From Argyresthia goedartella (lineage: Eukaryota; Arthropoda; Insecta; Lepidoptera; Argyresthiidae): 64,000 bases of DNA. The stretch is taken from contig OX463835.1 in the NCBI GenBank assembly GCA_949825045.1, positions 24,569,201 through 24,633,200 on the forward strand. Direction: 5' to 3'. Below are positions 1-10,631 of the stretch, one piece after another; the first letter of the stretch is position 1, and each line of letters begins with the position of its first letter. The translations under genes were made by a program, and so were the position numbers. The notes beneath the pieces are model-generated. The model saw only the letters and a program-made list of their open reading frames with translations. It made no database searches and was not told where the DNA came from.

Positions 1-1
1 C

Positions 2-844
2 ATTCTAATTGAGGACGAGGAGGATGAGACCAGCAAGGAGGATGACATCAGCAAGAAGTATGAGCCCACATCACAAACTCTTTTCTTGACTCCCCTCAAC
101 GTGAGTGTTGCAACGCCCACTGCTGTCTCGACCAAGAAACAGCGTCGCCGTCGTCGTCGAGGAGGCACCTCACAGCTCATCAGCGCGAGCGCCGCGCCGC
201 TAAGTGACGCGCGTGTCGCGCTGCCTGCTGAGTCGTGTGTCATGCTGCACGCTGCCGCGAGGGCCGCGCCGCTCGCCGTTACACGCGTTGCACCGCTCGC
301 TACCTCGACTGCCGTGCCGCCCGCTGGCACGTGCATCGCACCGCACTCCAACACGAGTGTCCCGCCACTCACCTCAAATCGTGCTCCGAGAAGAACAATA
401 GCAAACAAAAGAACTGTAGTTTATTCAGATAAGATAGGTGTAGATTTTGGTATGTTTTTGCATTATGGCCTTAAGCAACAAGTGACAAATAATTGTTGTC
501 CTAATAGTTCCTTTGAGGATATTATAAAAAAGATAGCTGTAGGGAATTTTGACGAACATACTCACATTGTTATTATGGTAGGAAACCACCCAAACATTAG
601 TCAGAGTGCATTAGATACCGGTATAGAGGTACTGCTCAATTTATATAATAAGACGAAGAGCAAGTTTATTCTATGTAACTTTCCTTATTGTTCTAATTTA
701 TCGGGGAAACAAAATAAAAGTGTACATAGAATGAACATGCATCTATACAATATAACGTGTCATCATAGTGATGCTATTTTATATTTCGACATTGTTCGAT
801 TCCAAATCGATATTCGATCGATGGTTTCTGAACGGCCATTTTGA
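2..844 (+). pseudogene. LINE-A1 ORF1, 5' piece with degenerate SGNH-like domain, cut by solo LTR
   Basis: The frame is open from base 2, so the true start lies outside the window. It begins with an acidic stretch, then an arginine run (about codon 45), then a long Ala/Pro/Ser/Arg low-complexity region. From about base 400 there is a globular domain related to the C-terminal domain of the LINE-A2 ORF1 at 6801: both carry D-x-I-G near the domain start and an NNC...PNSSF block. The fold resembles the esterase-like ORF1 domain known from CR1 LINEs, but the nucleophile block is SDKIG rather than GDS. Residues after about base 792 come from the inserted LTR. The frame resumes at 1337. Expected role: RNA-binding/chaperone ORF1 protein of the retrotransposition particle. 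Confidence 0.7.
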
Positions 845-1336
845 ATTTGACGTTGCTGCCAACCTAGCAGTTTTTTGACAACTGATAGACGAAAGCCCTC
901 GCAAGTAAACGCGTTTTGGTTAGGGTATTGAAATTAAATCGCAGGCCATCTGGAATGTATTCGGGTTTCCCTCAGGATTGTCTATATAGCTGAGTGTGTT
1001 GTGGTTCCCCGAACCAGATAAAGTTCGCATTTTCGTGGCCGATTGGTTTTTCCCACGTAACATAACCTGTGTTGGAACACTGTGCTCATTGAAGCTGGCC
1101 CGCCAGTCATCCCTGGTTGGCTGAAGAACCTGTCTACCAAGAAGAGCCTAGGGTTCACCCGGGCCTTGCAGAGAGACAGGAGGTTGACGGGACCGAAGCA
1201 CAGACCAGGTTAGATCGACCCCAATTACTTCAGCTGGGTGAATCGCCGACGTTCACACTTCTTGGCAACTGATCGTTACGCTACCTCGTAGCTGATGGGC
1301 CCCTACGAGGTCATTAGGTGCTGAGAAGCCTGAACA
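793..1336 (+). repeat. solo LTR of the BEL-1 family
   Basis: 544 bp running TGTTCGATTCC...GCCTGAACA. It is the reverse complement of the two LTRs of BEL-1 at 14408-14951 and 25334-25877 and has the same length. It is flanked by GACAT (788-792) and TACAT (1337-1341), a 5-bp target duplication with one mismatch. Removing the LTR and one duplication restores the ORF1 reading frame of LINE-A1, so this is an LTR-LTR recombination remnant that entered after LINE-A1 did. Confidence 0.93.
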
Positions 1337-1477
1337 TACATGAATAATTTTATTCATAACTTTACTTTGACTCAGGATACTATGTACCTGTCTCATAAAA
1401 CAAAAAAACGAGTAGCTACATTGTTAGCGTATAATATATGCGACACAGTTGTAAATACTATAACGCAGTCGCCTTAA
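1337..1477 (+). pseudogene. LINE-A1 ORF1, 3' piece
   Basis: This continues ORF1 after the solo LTR. From 1342 the frame is open to a TAA at 1475-1477. A Lys-Lys-Arg-Val-Ala segment here aligns with a Lys-Arg-Gln-Val-Ala segment just past the frameshifted end of LINE-A2 ORF1 (about 8205-8260), which shows both ORF1s share this tail. Without the LTR insertion ORF1 would have run continuously from before base 2 to 1477. Confidence 0.65.
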
Positions 1478-1524
1478 GTTTTAGTTAGTATTAGTACTAA
1501 TAGTAGTGTTTTAAACTAGATAGT

Positions 1525-4469
1525 GTGACAAAAGAGGACCCCTCAAAATATAAGAAAATTTTACAAAATAAGCAGGGGTTTTCTGGCAATCAAATGAAAA
1601 ATACTAGGACAAAGGGTAAGCCCCACTTAAATATTTCCCATCAAAACATGCAAGGGCTACCTGGCAAAGAACTTGTATTAGAATTATTTCTTAATCATTC
1701 AGACACCGATGTTATCTGTATTACAGAACACTGGTTAAAGGAAAATATGATGTCTTTTAACATAAATAATTACCAAATTGTCAGTTGTTACAATTGAATG
1801 ATACTGCTGATAGAGGTGGTTCTTTAATCTTAGTAAAAAATAATATTAAGGTGAAACAACGGAAAGATATTCTTGCACTTACTGTAGAAAGACAAATAGA
1901 GGTATCCTGTGTTGAGTTGGATAGCCATATTATTGTTTGTGTCTACAGACCTCCGAGAGATGAAAACGGTCATGGCAATTTTGAAATATTCGAGAAAATT
2001 ATGGAGGATGCCCTCATTAAACTTTGTAATAGCAGAAAAAAGTTAATTATTTGTGGCGATTTTAATGTAGATTTGCTTGTAGATACAACATTGAAACAAC
2101 GATTAATAACTCTGTTCAAATCATTTAATTTATGTCATATATTTCTAGAGCCGACTAGAATTACACTTACCAGCCAAACTTGCTTAGATAACGTTTTTTG
2201 TGACTGTGCATTCACAAGTAAAATTGTAATTAACTGCTTACCCTCAGATCACAGTGGTCAAACAGTTTCATTCCCAATTGCCAGTAAAAATAGGACTGAT
2301 CCATCATTTTATAGGCCTATTATATCCCATAGACTAGAGACGTATATGAAAAAGTTAGATATTAATTTGCCAGTACCGGATTTTGATGAACAGAACCCAA
2401 ACAAAATCTACTCAGACTTCTTCAACATTATTCAGACAGAATTAAATAAAGTTTTTAAATTAAAGAAAGCCAGCTACAACGGTAAATCTTAATTTAATGA
2501 CTGGGCAACATTTGGAATTCGTAAAAGTAGAGTTATCTTATATGACCTTTATGAACAAAAAACCTATAACTTTGATCGAAAATTTCATGACTATGTTAAA
2601 AAATATTCCAAAACTTTCAAGTTGGTTTGTAGAACTGCAAAAACTTTACACATTAATAGAAAAATTCAAAATTAAAATAATAGAATGAAAACAGTTTGGA
2701 AAATAATAAACCGCGAAACTGGCAAAGTTATACCAAGGGACAATGATTTCTGCCTAAAGATAGGTGATGATATTGTTGAATCCAGCGCTGATGTTGCTCA
2801 AGCTTTTGAAACATTCTTCACCAATGTACCCTTACTCACAACAGACCGTCTAAATTCATCTCCATATGAAGCAGAGACTTTATTAAAAAATAACACTAGC
2901 GTCAGTAATGTATATTTAAAATTTCATCATGTATATCACCAGGACATTGTCAAAACGTTTAAATTACTTAACTTAAAAAATATGGAAGACCTGTGGGGTA
3001 TATCAGTCAAAGTCATTGGTTCAGTAATTCTAGTTATAGCCCCACACTTAGCTTATATATTCAGTAAATGTGATGACGATGGGGCTTTTCCAGACCTCAT
3101 GAAACACAGTAAACTGATACATCTGTTCAAGTCGGGAGATAAGGGTGATCCTTCAAATTTCAGACCAATATCTGTTCTTCCAACACTAAGTAAAATATTT
3201 GAAAAGATTATACTCAATCAAATGCTCTCACACTTCAACCGTACAAAACAACTCCACGCCAAACAATACGGTTTCACTAGGGGTAAATCGACTACGGATG
3301 CAGGTATTACCCTTATATCTTATATTTATTCTGCATGGGAGGCCGCACAGGATGCTATCGGAGTTTTTTGCGACCTGTCGAAGGCGTTTGATTGTGTTGA
3401 TCATTATACGCTATTGATTAAATTAAACCATTACGGAGTTAGAAATAAAGCGTTGGATCTACTAAGATCATACCTAAGCAATAGAATTCAAAAGGCAGAA
3501 GTTAACGGCGTAAAATCTGATGGATCGGGTGTTAAAATTGGCGTTCCACAAGGTTCCATATTAGGCCCTTTCTAATTCCTGGTATATATTAATGATCTGC
3601 CTTTCATGGTGGAGAAATTAACTGACATAGTGTTGCTTGCTGATGATACTTCAATGGTCTTCAAAATTGAAAGACAAAAAGGAGATTTTGATGATGTTAA
3701 TGGTTTATTGTCTTTAATCTTGAATTGGTTCACAGTTAATAATTTATTGTTAAACGCTGGTAAAACCAAGTGTATCAAATTCTCACTTCCAAATGTCAGG
3801 CAAGTTGGGACCAGTTTAGTGTTGGACCGCAATACGATAGAATTAGTAAATGACACGAAGTTTCTTGGAATTACCATTGATAACAAATTGCAGTGGGGAC
3901 CCCACATAGAAAAATTGTCTGGTAAATTAAGTTCTGCGGCTTACGCTGTTAGGAACATCAGACAAAACACGGATGTGGCTACATCTAGGCTACTATATTT
4001 TAGTTACTTTCATAGTGTCATGTCCTATGGTATCTTGTTGTGGGGGAAAGCAGCGGATATTCAAACTATTTTTATTTTACAGAAAAGAGCTATTCGAGCA
4101 ATTTATAATTTAAAACGAACAGACTCCTTAAGAGAGCTTTTTAAAGAAATTGACATACTAACAGTAGCTAGTAAATTTATTTTCGAAAATATAATGTATG
4201 TACGCAAGAACCTTACAACATTTTCCAAACTTAGCGATAGCTGTAATGTTAACCTAAGAAATAATCACAGACTATGTGTGCCCCGTTTTAGACTCGCGAA
4301 GGTCAGCAATTCTTTCAAGGGTCAGTGCATGCTCTACTACATTAAGATACCTCTGGAGATTTTAAAATTGCCATTTGAGCAATTTAAAAAGCATGTTAAA
4401 GCGACTTTGTCGAAAAAGGGATATTACAATATTCAAGATTACTTAAATGACAGGACTGTATGGGGTTAA
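1525..4469 (+). pseudogene. LINE-A1 ORF2, endonuclease-reverse transcriptase, broken
   Basis: Bases 1608-2490 encode an APE-type endonuclease with the blocks ICITEHW, VYRPP, GDFNVD, TCLDN and SDHSG. Bases 2685-4469 encode the RT, with NFRPISVLP, DLSKAFDCVDH, GVPQGSILGP and a catalytic box LLADDT (the usual first residue F is L). The C-terminal region runs to a stop at 4469. Lesions visible: a frameshift near 1795, a stop near 2490, a gap or frameshift at 2490-2690, and a stop at 3573-3575 just after LGPF. ORF2 nicks DNA and copies the element RNA at the target. This copy is dead. Confidence 0.85.
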
Positions 4470-4745
4470 TCTGGCTCAACACAGACCTTGCTGTTAATAG
4501 TTTTGTAATTATTTAGTCCTGCTTATTAATCATAACAATTAAATTTTTCATATTTGTATTAGTTAAGAGCACAACCTATTTTTAAAAGAGATCTAAAAAT
4601 CAATCTGTGGGAGTTTCTACGCCCTTCTTCTCCCACAGTGGTCCAATGTAGAGAAGAGGCAAAAAATGACGTTTGCTAAGTATATGTAAATATCTACAGT
4701 AATAAAGTACTTTGACTATTGACTATTGACTATTGACTATTGACA
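4470..4745 (+). other. LINE-A1 3' UTR and TTGACTA tail
   Basis: Non-coding 3' end shared with LINE-A2 (31195-31430), including CTGTGGGAGTTTCTACGCC and an AATAAAG near the end. It finishes in about four tandem copies of TTGACTA at 4711-4745, the kind of short-repeat tail that CR1/Jockey-type LINEs carry instead of poly(A). Confidence 0.75.
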
Positions 4746-5543
4746 TCGATGAAGGCCTGCACCAGCGTACTGTCCACAAAGGATGCTGACGTACGTTGAT
4801 AGGCCTTCCTAACCAACTTCTCGATTTCCAGGGCCCACTGTTGTAAGGACTCGTTACGTCCTTGTGTCCTGTCCTTTAACTGAGCTCGGTACACATGCTC
4901 CAGGTGACTGTCACCGTATCGTGCCTCCAAGGCTTCTAGAAGGCGATCGTACGTCCGGTCGTTTCCTAGAGCCTCTAGTATGGTAAGAGCCTCGTCGCGC
5001 AGCGCCAACGTCAGTGCTATCCTGGCTTGCTCCTTACTCCAACCATTAGCCTGGGAAACAGACTCGAACTGCAGCTTATAGGCAGTCCACGATGAGCTAC
5101 CGTCAAAGGGAGGCACTTTGAACCTGCCGCCTCCGGACACCGATGCGTCGGGTACATAGGTACTTGGACCATTAGCCACTTTGATCTCAAGTTTTTTGGA
5201 CGGCTCTCACAGGTCTCAATTTTTTTATCGACATCATGGACTCGACTCTAGTTTTTCATCCATATCGGCCAATTTTTTTCTGGATCTCGAACAACTCTCT
5301 CTTCCATTCGGTCGTGGACTCATGTACCTCACGAAGCATTCGTGCCTGTTCCTCCTGTTTTTGCGACTGTTCCTTTAGCTCTCTCGCTTGTTCCTTTAGG
5401 AGGACGAAGATAACGTTGAGGTCTACTCCTTGTGCAGCTGGAGCAGGTGATTCCGACGTACCAGGCGTCGAGTCTCCAGACCCAGACATTTGGCTTCGCG
5501 TCGTCACTCCTTTTGGCTCGGTTTCTCGTGGCATTAACGGCAT
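4746..5543 (-). pseudogene. Gypsy gag, N-terminal part
   Basis: Two minus-strand frames make up this gag. The first (5543-5256) has a Gly/Ser/Pro-rich N-terminus and a Lys/Glu/Gln coiled coil. The second (5179-4746) carries a retrotransposon-gag core: PPFDGSSSWTAYKLQFES, a run of Ala/Leu helices, then LEARYG and TQGRNESLQQWALEIEKL. A frame change lies between about 5180 and 5256. Gag forms the capsid of the retroelement particle. The last codons before 4746 are LINE tail, not gag. Confidence 0.75.
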
Positions 5544-5568
5544 TTTCTATCCCACTTCTGACACCAAA

Positions 5569-6169
5569 TGTTATGAGCGTGGGGTTCGTATTTGATAGAA
5601 AAGCACGAATTAATCCACTAAATAAAACACTCACTTTATTACCCAAATTACGCACTTACAATTCACACGAACTGTACTTTAAATCCACCAATTAAAACAC
5701 ACACACTATTTCACTAATTATGCACTCACTATTCACACGAAGAGTCTTTCTCTCCGATTATCCTTGTACTAGCACTCGATCGCCGTTAAAATGTAACTAA
5801 CTCGCTTCTTCTTCATAATCATCTCACGCACCCCTTCTGGGGCGTGGGGAGTCGGGGTCAGGTCGTCGGACGTCTTCCCGAAGAATCGCCTGTGTCCACT
5901 CCTGTGGACAGGTCATCGGATGGCCCCTGCGGGCGGTGGCCTTCTTGTGGCGCTGGTATGCAGTGGGTGATCGCCGGCTAGGCAACCAGGTCGCGTCTCT
6001 CTCTAATGGTGCACTCTCTCTGTCACTCCCTTCTCGAATGTTTCGAGTATAGCTATCTCTTTCTAGTAGCGCTATCTCTGTCACACAGTTCTCGAATGTT
6101 CCGAGTATAGCTATCTCTTTCTAGTAGTGTTATCTCTTTCACTCCTACCGGTTATTTCGCCATATAACG
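5569..6169 (-). repeat. Gypsy 5' LTR
   Basis: The boundary at 5569 is fixed by the adjacent primer-binding site. On the minus strand the LTR ends ...CTCATAACA. The other end is near 6168-6169, where the expected terminal ATAACA reads ATAACG, so that edge is good to a few bases. It holds the tandem repeats with heat-shock-like motifs listed separately. Confidence 0.65.
6023..6140 (-). promoter_or_regulatory. two 58-bp tandem repeats with heat-shock-element-like cores in Gypsy LTR
   Basis: Two near-identical 58-bp units (about 6023-6081 and 6082-6140) share CGAGTATAGCTATCTCTTTC and related sequence. The second unit contains gTTCt-cGAAt-gTTCc at 6088-6102, three alternating 5-bp units that fit the nGAAn inverted-array definition of a heat-shock element. 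The first unit has the same array at 6030-6044 with one mismatch in the third unit (TTT). The location in the U3 region of an LTR suits an enhancer. Function is inferred. Confidence 0.5.
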
Positions 6170-6479
6170 ATTTGTGCTTCAGAGGCCCATAACGGGTCCT
6201 GAAAACGCCTGAAAACGGGTTTTCAGGTTATTGCATCATCTGATAGAGGGTGCCCTGAAACGGACTGAAAACATGTTTCAGGCGCCTGAAAACGACGGCA
6301 ACTTGGGTGAAATTTCGATCTTTAGATATGTGATAGAGCAACTTCTGAAACGGCCTGAAATGACTTTTTTGGGGGATTCAGCTTGTGGCAACACTGAGGT
6401 CAATAACCGACTGAGATTTATCCTATGTAAAATTTAAATATAAATTGTTTTCTTGTGTAATTAAACTACAATTCTAGTT
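6170..6479. other. intergenic stretch rich in CTGAAAAC palindromes
   Basis: No gene is seen. Several copies of CCTGAAAACG occur in both orientations. The clearest is 6208-6227, CCTGAAAAC-GG-GTTTTCAGG, a perfect 9-bp inverted repeat with a 2-bp spacer. Similar CTGAAAACGCCT sequence occurs at about 31452, right after the 3' end of LINE-A2, so the two stretches may be one original sequence split by LINE-A2. Confidence 0.4.
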
Positions 6480-6800
6480 GTATTTAAAAGGATAATCATA
6501 AATATACGTGTGACTATAAATATTTTATGTGACTGACTTGTATTTGATTCAAACTGGCCAATTGTTTTTCGGTTACAGAAATTTGTCTTTGTCATTGTTA
6601 TTCTCGGTTCGGAGTGATTTCGTTCTACTTTCTGTGTATTCTAAGCGAAAACATAACATCTGGAATCTAATTTCAACCAAATAAATCACGTAAGTGGCAA
6701 TCATTTCGAACTCGGCTCAGCTGTCATAACCTCAATTGGCTGACAATTATTCTGGTAGTTTGTTGACACTGATACATACTATTGTCCTTTCATATCTATA

Positions 6801-8201
6801 ATGGACAGTCGCATTCAGACCCGTAAAGCACGCCAAGTAGAATCCCAACTTAACCTGGCTTTAGAAGAATTAAAACTATCTAGGGAATTGTGTAGCCAGT
6901 TGACTTGTGAACGGGAGGACAATGAAAAGATATTGCTAGAAGCATTAGGTAATAATACTAAACTAAAAACTGAGCTGTCTACTTTACACTCACAATATGA
7001 AAATGTACTTGAAGAACAAAATAGGTCAAAAATGATAATTCATGGTTTTGATCAGTGCGCTGCTGAATATGAGTTTGCTTTGAAGAGAATTTCTACCCTG
7101 GAAAAGGACCTGTCTGATGCCCACAACCAAATCACACAATTAGAAGAGGAGTCTCATGGTTCAGCAGCACACAAATCCCAAAATTTATTTGAGGAATTGA
7201 TATTAGCGGATAAGCGAACCGGCCAAGTTTCTGTTGCATGTAGTGATGTGTCCAGTGCAGTGATTGATTTGACTCATGAAGACTCAGTGGTGGGCACTGG
7301 TTTAACATGCAGCAAAAATGCATCAAAAAGATATGTTAAAATTAAAAAACACCTCACTCAAACATCAACAAAAATTAAATCTCATAAAAATCTCAATAAA
7401 AGTTTATATAATAACAGTAAAATAGAAATTTTGGAAAAGTTTAAAATGTGTATAGCAGAGTTAGAAATTAATAAAACAAAATATGAGAAAGACCTGCAAA
7501 ATCTTGAGTCTGAACTTGCCACTGTCAATGGCTGCTTGAGATCTATTACTGCCCGCTATGAAAAATCTCAAGAGGCCATTGAGGAGTACTCCCTGGCCAT
7601 GGATGAGCTGCTTAAACTGTCTCATAGTAATCAGGAACGCTATGACTCTTTGGTGGCCAATCATTTGTGTGACTGCCAAAATTCCTTGCAACAGCCGGAG
7701 AGACCAGCTTCAACCACGAGCCTTGAAATAAGTATCCGACCCAAGATTTCAGGGTCGCACAAAAGCATCACAAGCAAAACTGTCATGTTTTGTGATGAAA
7801 TTGGAAGAAACTTAGGTATATCATTGAATAAGTTGGGACACTCAGTCATAAATAACTGTTTACCAAACTCCAGTTTTCATGATGTTATGCAAAAAATAAC
7901 AAAGACACTTGATCTCACACCTGAATCAAACTTAATACTCATGTTTGGAAATAGGGGTGAGGTAAACAAATGGGACCTAATTAAATATTTTGAAACACTT
8001 TGCTCACTGAATGTTAATAAAATTGTTATGTTTACATTCCCATACAGTAAAAGATTGCCACAAGCTGAAAATTATCTTAGATATAAGCTAAATATGACAT
8101 TACATACAATGTCATATAATAATAGTTTGATTCATTTGATTGACTCTAACAATTATGTTAGTAATAATGTTTATTTGACCAAAGGTAGTTACTACCTTTA
8201 A
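6801..8201 (+). CDS. LINE-A2 ORF1 protein: coiled coils plus degenerate SGNH/esterase-like domain
   Basis: 466 codons from the ATG at 6801. Residues about 5-120 and 210-290 are heptad-rich coiled coils, which would drive oligomerisation. Residues about 325-455 form a C-terminal domain that starts TVMFCDEIGRNLG, continues with NNCLPNSSF and LMFGNRGE, and resembles SGNH hydrolases as found in CR1-type ORF1 proteins. The nucleophile Ser of a GDS motif is absent (CDE), so enzymatic activity is doubtful; nucleic-acid or membrane binding is more likely. Sequence beyond the stop, in another frame (about 8202-8260), still resembles the tail of LINE-A1 ORF1, so a frameshift probably shortened this protein. 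Confidence 0.8.
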   Translation: MDSRIQTRKARQVESQLNLALEELKLSRELCSQLTCEREDNEKILLEALGNNTKLKTELSTLHSQYENVLEEQNRSKMIIHGFDQCAAEYEFALKRISTLEKDLSDAHNQITQLEEESHGSAAHKSQNLFEELILADKRTGQVSVACSDVSSAVIDLTHEDSVVGTGLTCSKNASKRYVKIKKHLTQTSTKIKSHKNLNKSLYNNSKIEILEKFKMCIAELEINKTKYEKDLQNLESELATVNGCLRSITARYEKSQEAIEEYSLAMDELLKLSHSNQERYDSLVANHLCDCQNSLQQPERPASTTSLEISIRPKISGSHKSITSKTVMFCDEIGRNLGISLNKLGHSVINNCLPNSSFHDVMQKITKTLDLTPESNLILMFGNRGEVNKWDLIKYFETLCSLNVNKIVMFTFPYSKRLPQAENYLRYKLNMTLHTMSYNNSLIHLIDSNNYVSNNVYLTKGSYYL

Positions 8202-8409
8202 AATTTTTACAAACGACAGGTAGCTGTGTCGCTATCTTATTTTTTAATATTACAGCCAAGAATTTGGCTAACCTGACTGCTTCTATTGAGCACAGACAAG
8301 GGATATTGGAAGACATTCCAAGTAATTTAAATTAGTTTTTAAGACCATAGAGGAAATCTCTAGCATACATAAGCCAATAAATATATCAAGCAAGCATAGG
8401 AGATCAAAA

Positions 8410-10441
8410 ATGTGTAATATCTTGCCCGAATTAAATAAGTCAAAAAAGTCTAATAATATCCCAATATTAAATAATATTCAGACAAAGGGTAAGCCCCACT
8501 TAAATATTACCCATCAAAACATGCAGGGGCTACCTGGCAAAGAACTTGTATTAGAATTATTTCTTAATAATTCGGAAACTGATGTTATTTGTATTGCAGA
8601 ACATTGGTTAAAGGAAAATATGATGTCTCTTAACATAAATTATTACAAAATTGTCAGTTGTTACAATAGAAAGACTGCTGATAGAGGTGGTTCTTTAATC
8701 TTAGTAAAAAATAATATTAAGGTGAAACAACGGAAAGATATTCTTACACTTACTGTGGAAAGACAAATAGAGTTATCTTGTGTTGAGTTGGATAGCCATA
8801 TTATTGTTTGTGTCTACAGACCTCCGATAGATGAAAAAGGCCATGGCAATTTAGAATTATTCGAGAAAATTATGGAGGAAGCCCTCATTAAACTTTGTAA
8901 TAACAGAAAAAAGTTAATTGTTTGTGGCGATCTTAATGTAGATCTGCTTGTAGCTACAACACTGAAGCGACGATTAATAACTCTGTTCAAATCATTTAAT
9001 TTATTTCATGTATTTCTAGAGCCAACTAGAATTACACCTACCAGCCAAACTTGCTTAGATAACGTTTTTTGTGACTGTGCATTCACAAGCAAAAATTTAA
9101 TTAACTGTTTACTATCCGATCACAGTGGTCAAACAGTTTCATTCCAAATTACTAATGAAAATAAGACTGATCCATCATTTTATAGGCCTATTACATCCCA
9201 TAGACTAGAGATGTATATGGAAAACTTAGATATGGGTTTGCCAGTACCGGATTTTGATAAACAGAACCCGAACAAAATCTATTCTGACTTCTTCAACATT
9301 ATTCAAACAGAATTCAATACAGTTTTTAAATAAAAAAAAAGTCAGTGCCAACAATGGTAAATCTAAATTTAATGACTGGGCAACATTTGGAATTCGTAAA
9401 AGTAGAGCTATCTTGTATGATCTTTATGAACAAAAAAACCTAAACTTTGATATAAAATTTCATGACTATGTTAAAAATATTCCAAAACTTTCAAGTTAGT
9501 TTGTAGAACTGCAAAAACTTTACACGTAAATAGACAAATACAAAATTCAAATAATAGAATGAAAACGGTTTGGCAAATCATAAACCGTGAAACTGGCAAA
9601 GTTATACCAAGGGATAATGATTTCTGCTTAAAGATAGGTGATGATGTTGTTAAATCCAACGCTGAGGTAGCTCGAGCTTTTGAAACATTCTTTACCAGTG
9701 CACCCTTACTCACAACAGAGCGTCTAAATTCATCTCCATTCGAAGCAGAGGTTTTGTTAAAAAACAGCACTAGCATCAGTAATGTAGATTTTAAATTTTA
9801 TCATGTATGTCCCCAGGATATTGTCAAAACGTATAGATTACTTAACTTGAATAATACTGAAGACCTGTGGGGTATGTCAGTCAAAGTCATTGGTTCAATA
9901 ATACTTGTTATAGCCCCACACCTAGCTTATATATTCAATAAATGTGTTGATGATGGAGTTTTCCCAGACCTCATGAAACACAGTAAACTTATACCTCTGT
10001 TCAAGTCGGTAGACAAGGGTGATCCGTCAAATTTCAGACCAATATCGGTTGTTCCAGCACTAAGTAACATTTTTGAAAAGATTATACTCAATCAAATGCT
10101 CTCACACTTCAACCGTACAAAACAACTCCACGCCAAGCAATACAGTTTCACTAGGGGTAAATCGACTACGGATGCAGGTATAACCCTTATATCTCATATT
10201 TATTCTGCATGGGAAGCCGCACAGGATGCTATCGGTGTTTTTTGCGATCTGTCGAAGGCATTTGATTGTGTTGATCATGACACATTACTTATGAAATTAA
10301 ATCATTACGGAGTAAGAAATAAAGCGTTGGATCTACTAAGATCATACCTAAGCAATAGAATTCAAAAGGCAGAAGTCAACGGCGTTAAATCTGATGGATC
10401 GGGGGTAAAAATGGGCGTTCCACAAGGTTCCATATCAGGCC
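8410..10441 (+). pseudogene. LINE-A2 ORF2, endonuclease and RT up to BEL-2 insertion
   Basis: The ATG at 8410 opens an APE-like endonuclease (CIAEHW, VYRPP, GDLNVD, TCLDN, SDHSG) ending at a stop at 9333. A broken linker follows, then an RT frame (9559-10441) with NFRPISVVP, DLSKAFDCVDHDTLL and GVPQGSIS. GDF is GDL in this copy. From 8481 on it aligns closely with LINE-A1 ORF2 (from 1608), with roughly four in five residues identical in the endonuclease by eye. The active-site box is on the far side of the insertion (29664 on). Confidence 0.85.
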
Positions 10442-10631
10442 TGTCCACGCATTCACTGCGTGATCAAACGCCTGCGGGGATCAAGACGAGGCGCGGGAGG
10501 TATCTCAGAGGACCACGGCGCAGGCGCCGCGGCCGCGTCAGCTTCTATCTACCTATTCGCGAGACGGACGTGTTTCCGCTCCTTATATTCAGTAAAATTA
10601 ACGCAATAATAAAGTTAAAGTTAAAGCTAAA
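10442..10631 (+). repeat. inverted, 3'-truncated BEL-2 LTR at the outer left end
   Basis: Begins TGTCCACGCATTCACTGCG directly after the duplicated AGGCC and matches the BEL-2 LTR in the opposite orientation to the other two. It lacks roughly the last 55 bp of the LTR and passes through AAAGTTAAAGTTAAAGC into the 3' LTR. It keeps two LTR segments that are each deleted in one of the other copies. Together with 10632-10836 it makes a palindrome of about 390 bp. Confidence 0.8.

Larger units (their letters stand above)
1..4745 (+). mobile_element. LINE-A copy 1, non-LTR retrotransposon, 5' end outside window
   Basis: Two-ORF LINE of the CR1/Jockey group. It shows ORF1 (open from base 2), an APE-type endonuclease, a reverse transcriptase, a 3' UTR and a 3' tail of TTGACTA repeats ending near 4745. 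The ORF2 and 3' UTR closely match LINE-A copy 2 (8481-10441 plus 29664-31440). A BEL-1 solo LTR interrupts ORF1. The right flank is minus-strand Gypsy gag, so this LINE appears to have inserted into a Gypsy element. The exact clade within CR1/Daphne/Jockey is not settled by eye. Confidence 0.85.
4746..6169 (-). mobile_element. Gypsy (Ty3) element, 5' LTR plus gag only
   Basis: Read on the minus strand, this is LTR (6169-5569), a primer-binding site starting TGGTGTCAGAAGTGGG directly after the LTR, and a gag reading frame. The gag is cut at 4746 by the 3' end of LINE-A1. The rest of the element should lie left of the window. Confidence 0.75.
6480..10441 (+). mobile_element. LINE-A copy 2, 5' portion
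   Basis: This is the 5' UTR (about 6480-6800), ORF1 and the first two thirds of ORF2 of a LINE-A element. It is broken at 10441 inside the RT by BEL-2. The remainder resumes at 29664, where AGGCC (10437-10441 and 29664-29668) is duplicated. The 5' edge is approximate. Confidence 0.85.

Noticed and set aside
204..432. Overlapping Arg/Cys-rich frames near the left edge
   Set aside because: They are alternative frames of the LINE-A1 ORF1 low-complexity segment, which itself is open from base 2.
793..1336. A host promoter or enhancer block in ORF1
   Set aside because: Exact LTR length, matching ends and a 5-bp duplication show that it is a solo BEL-1 LTR.
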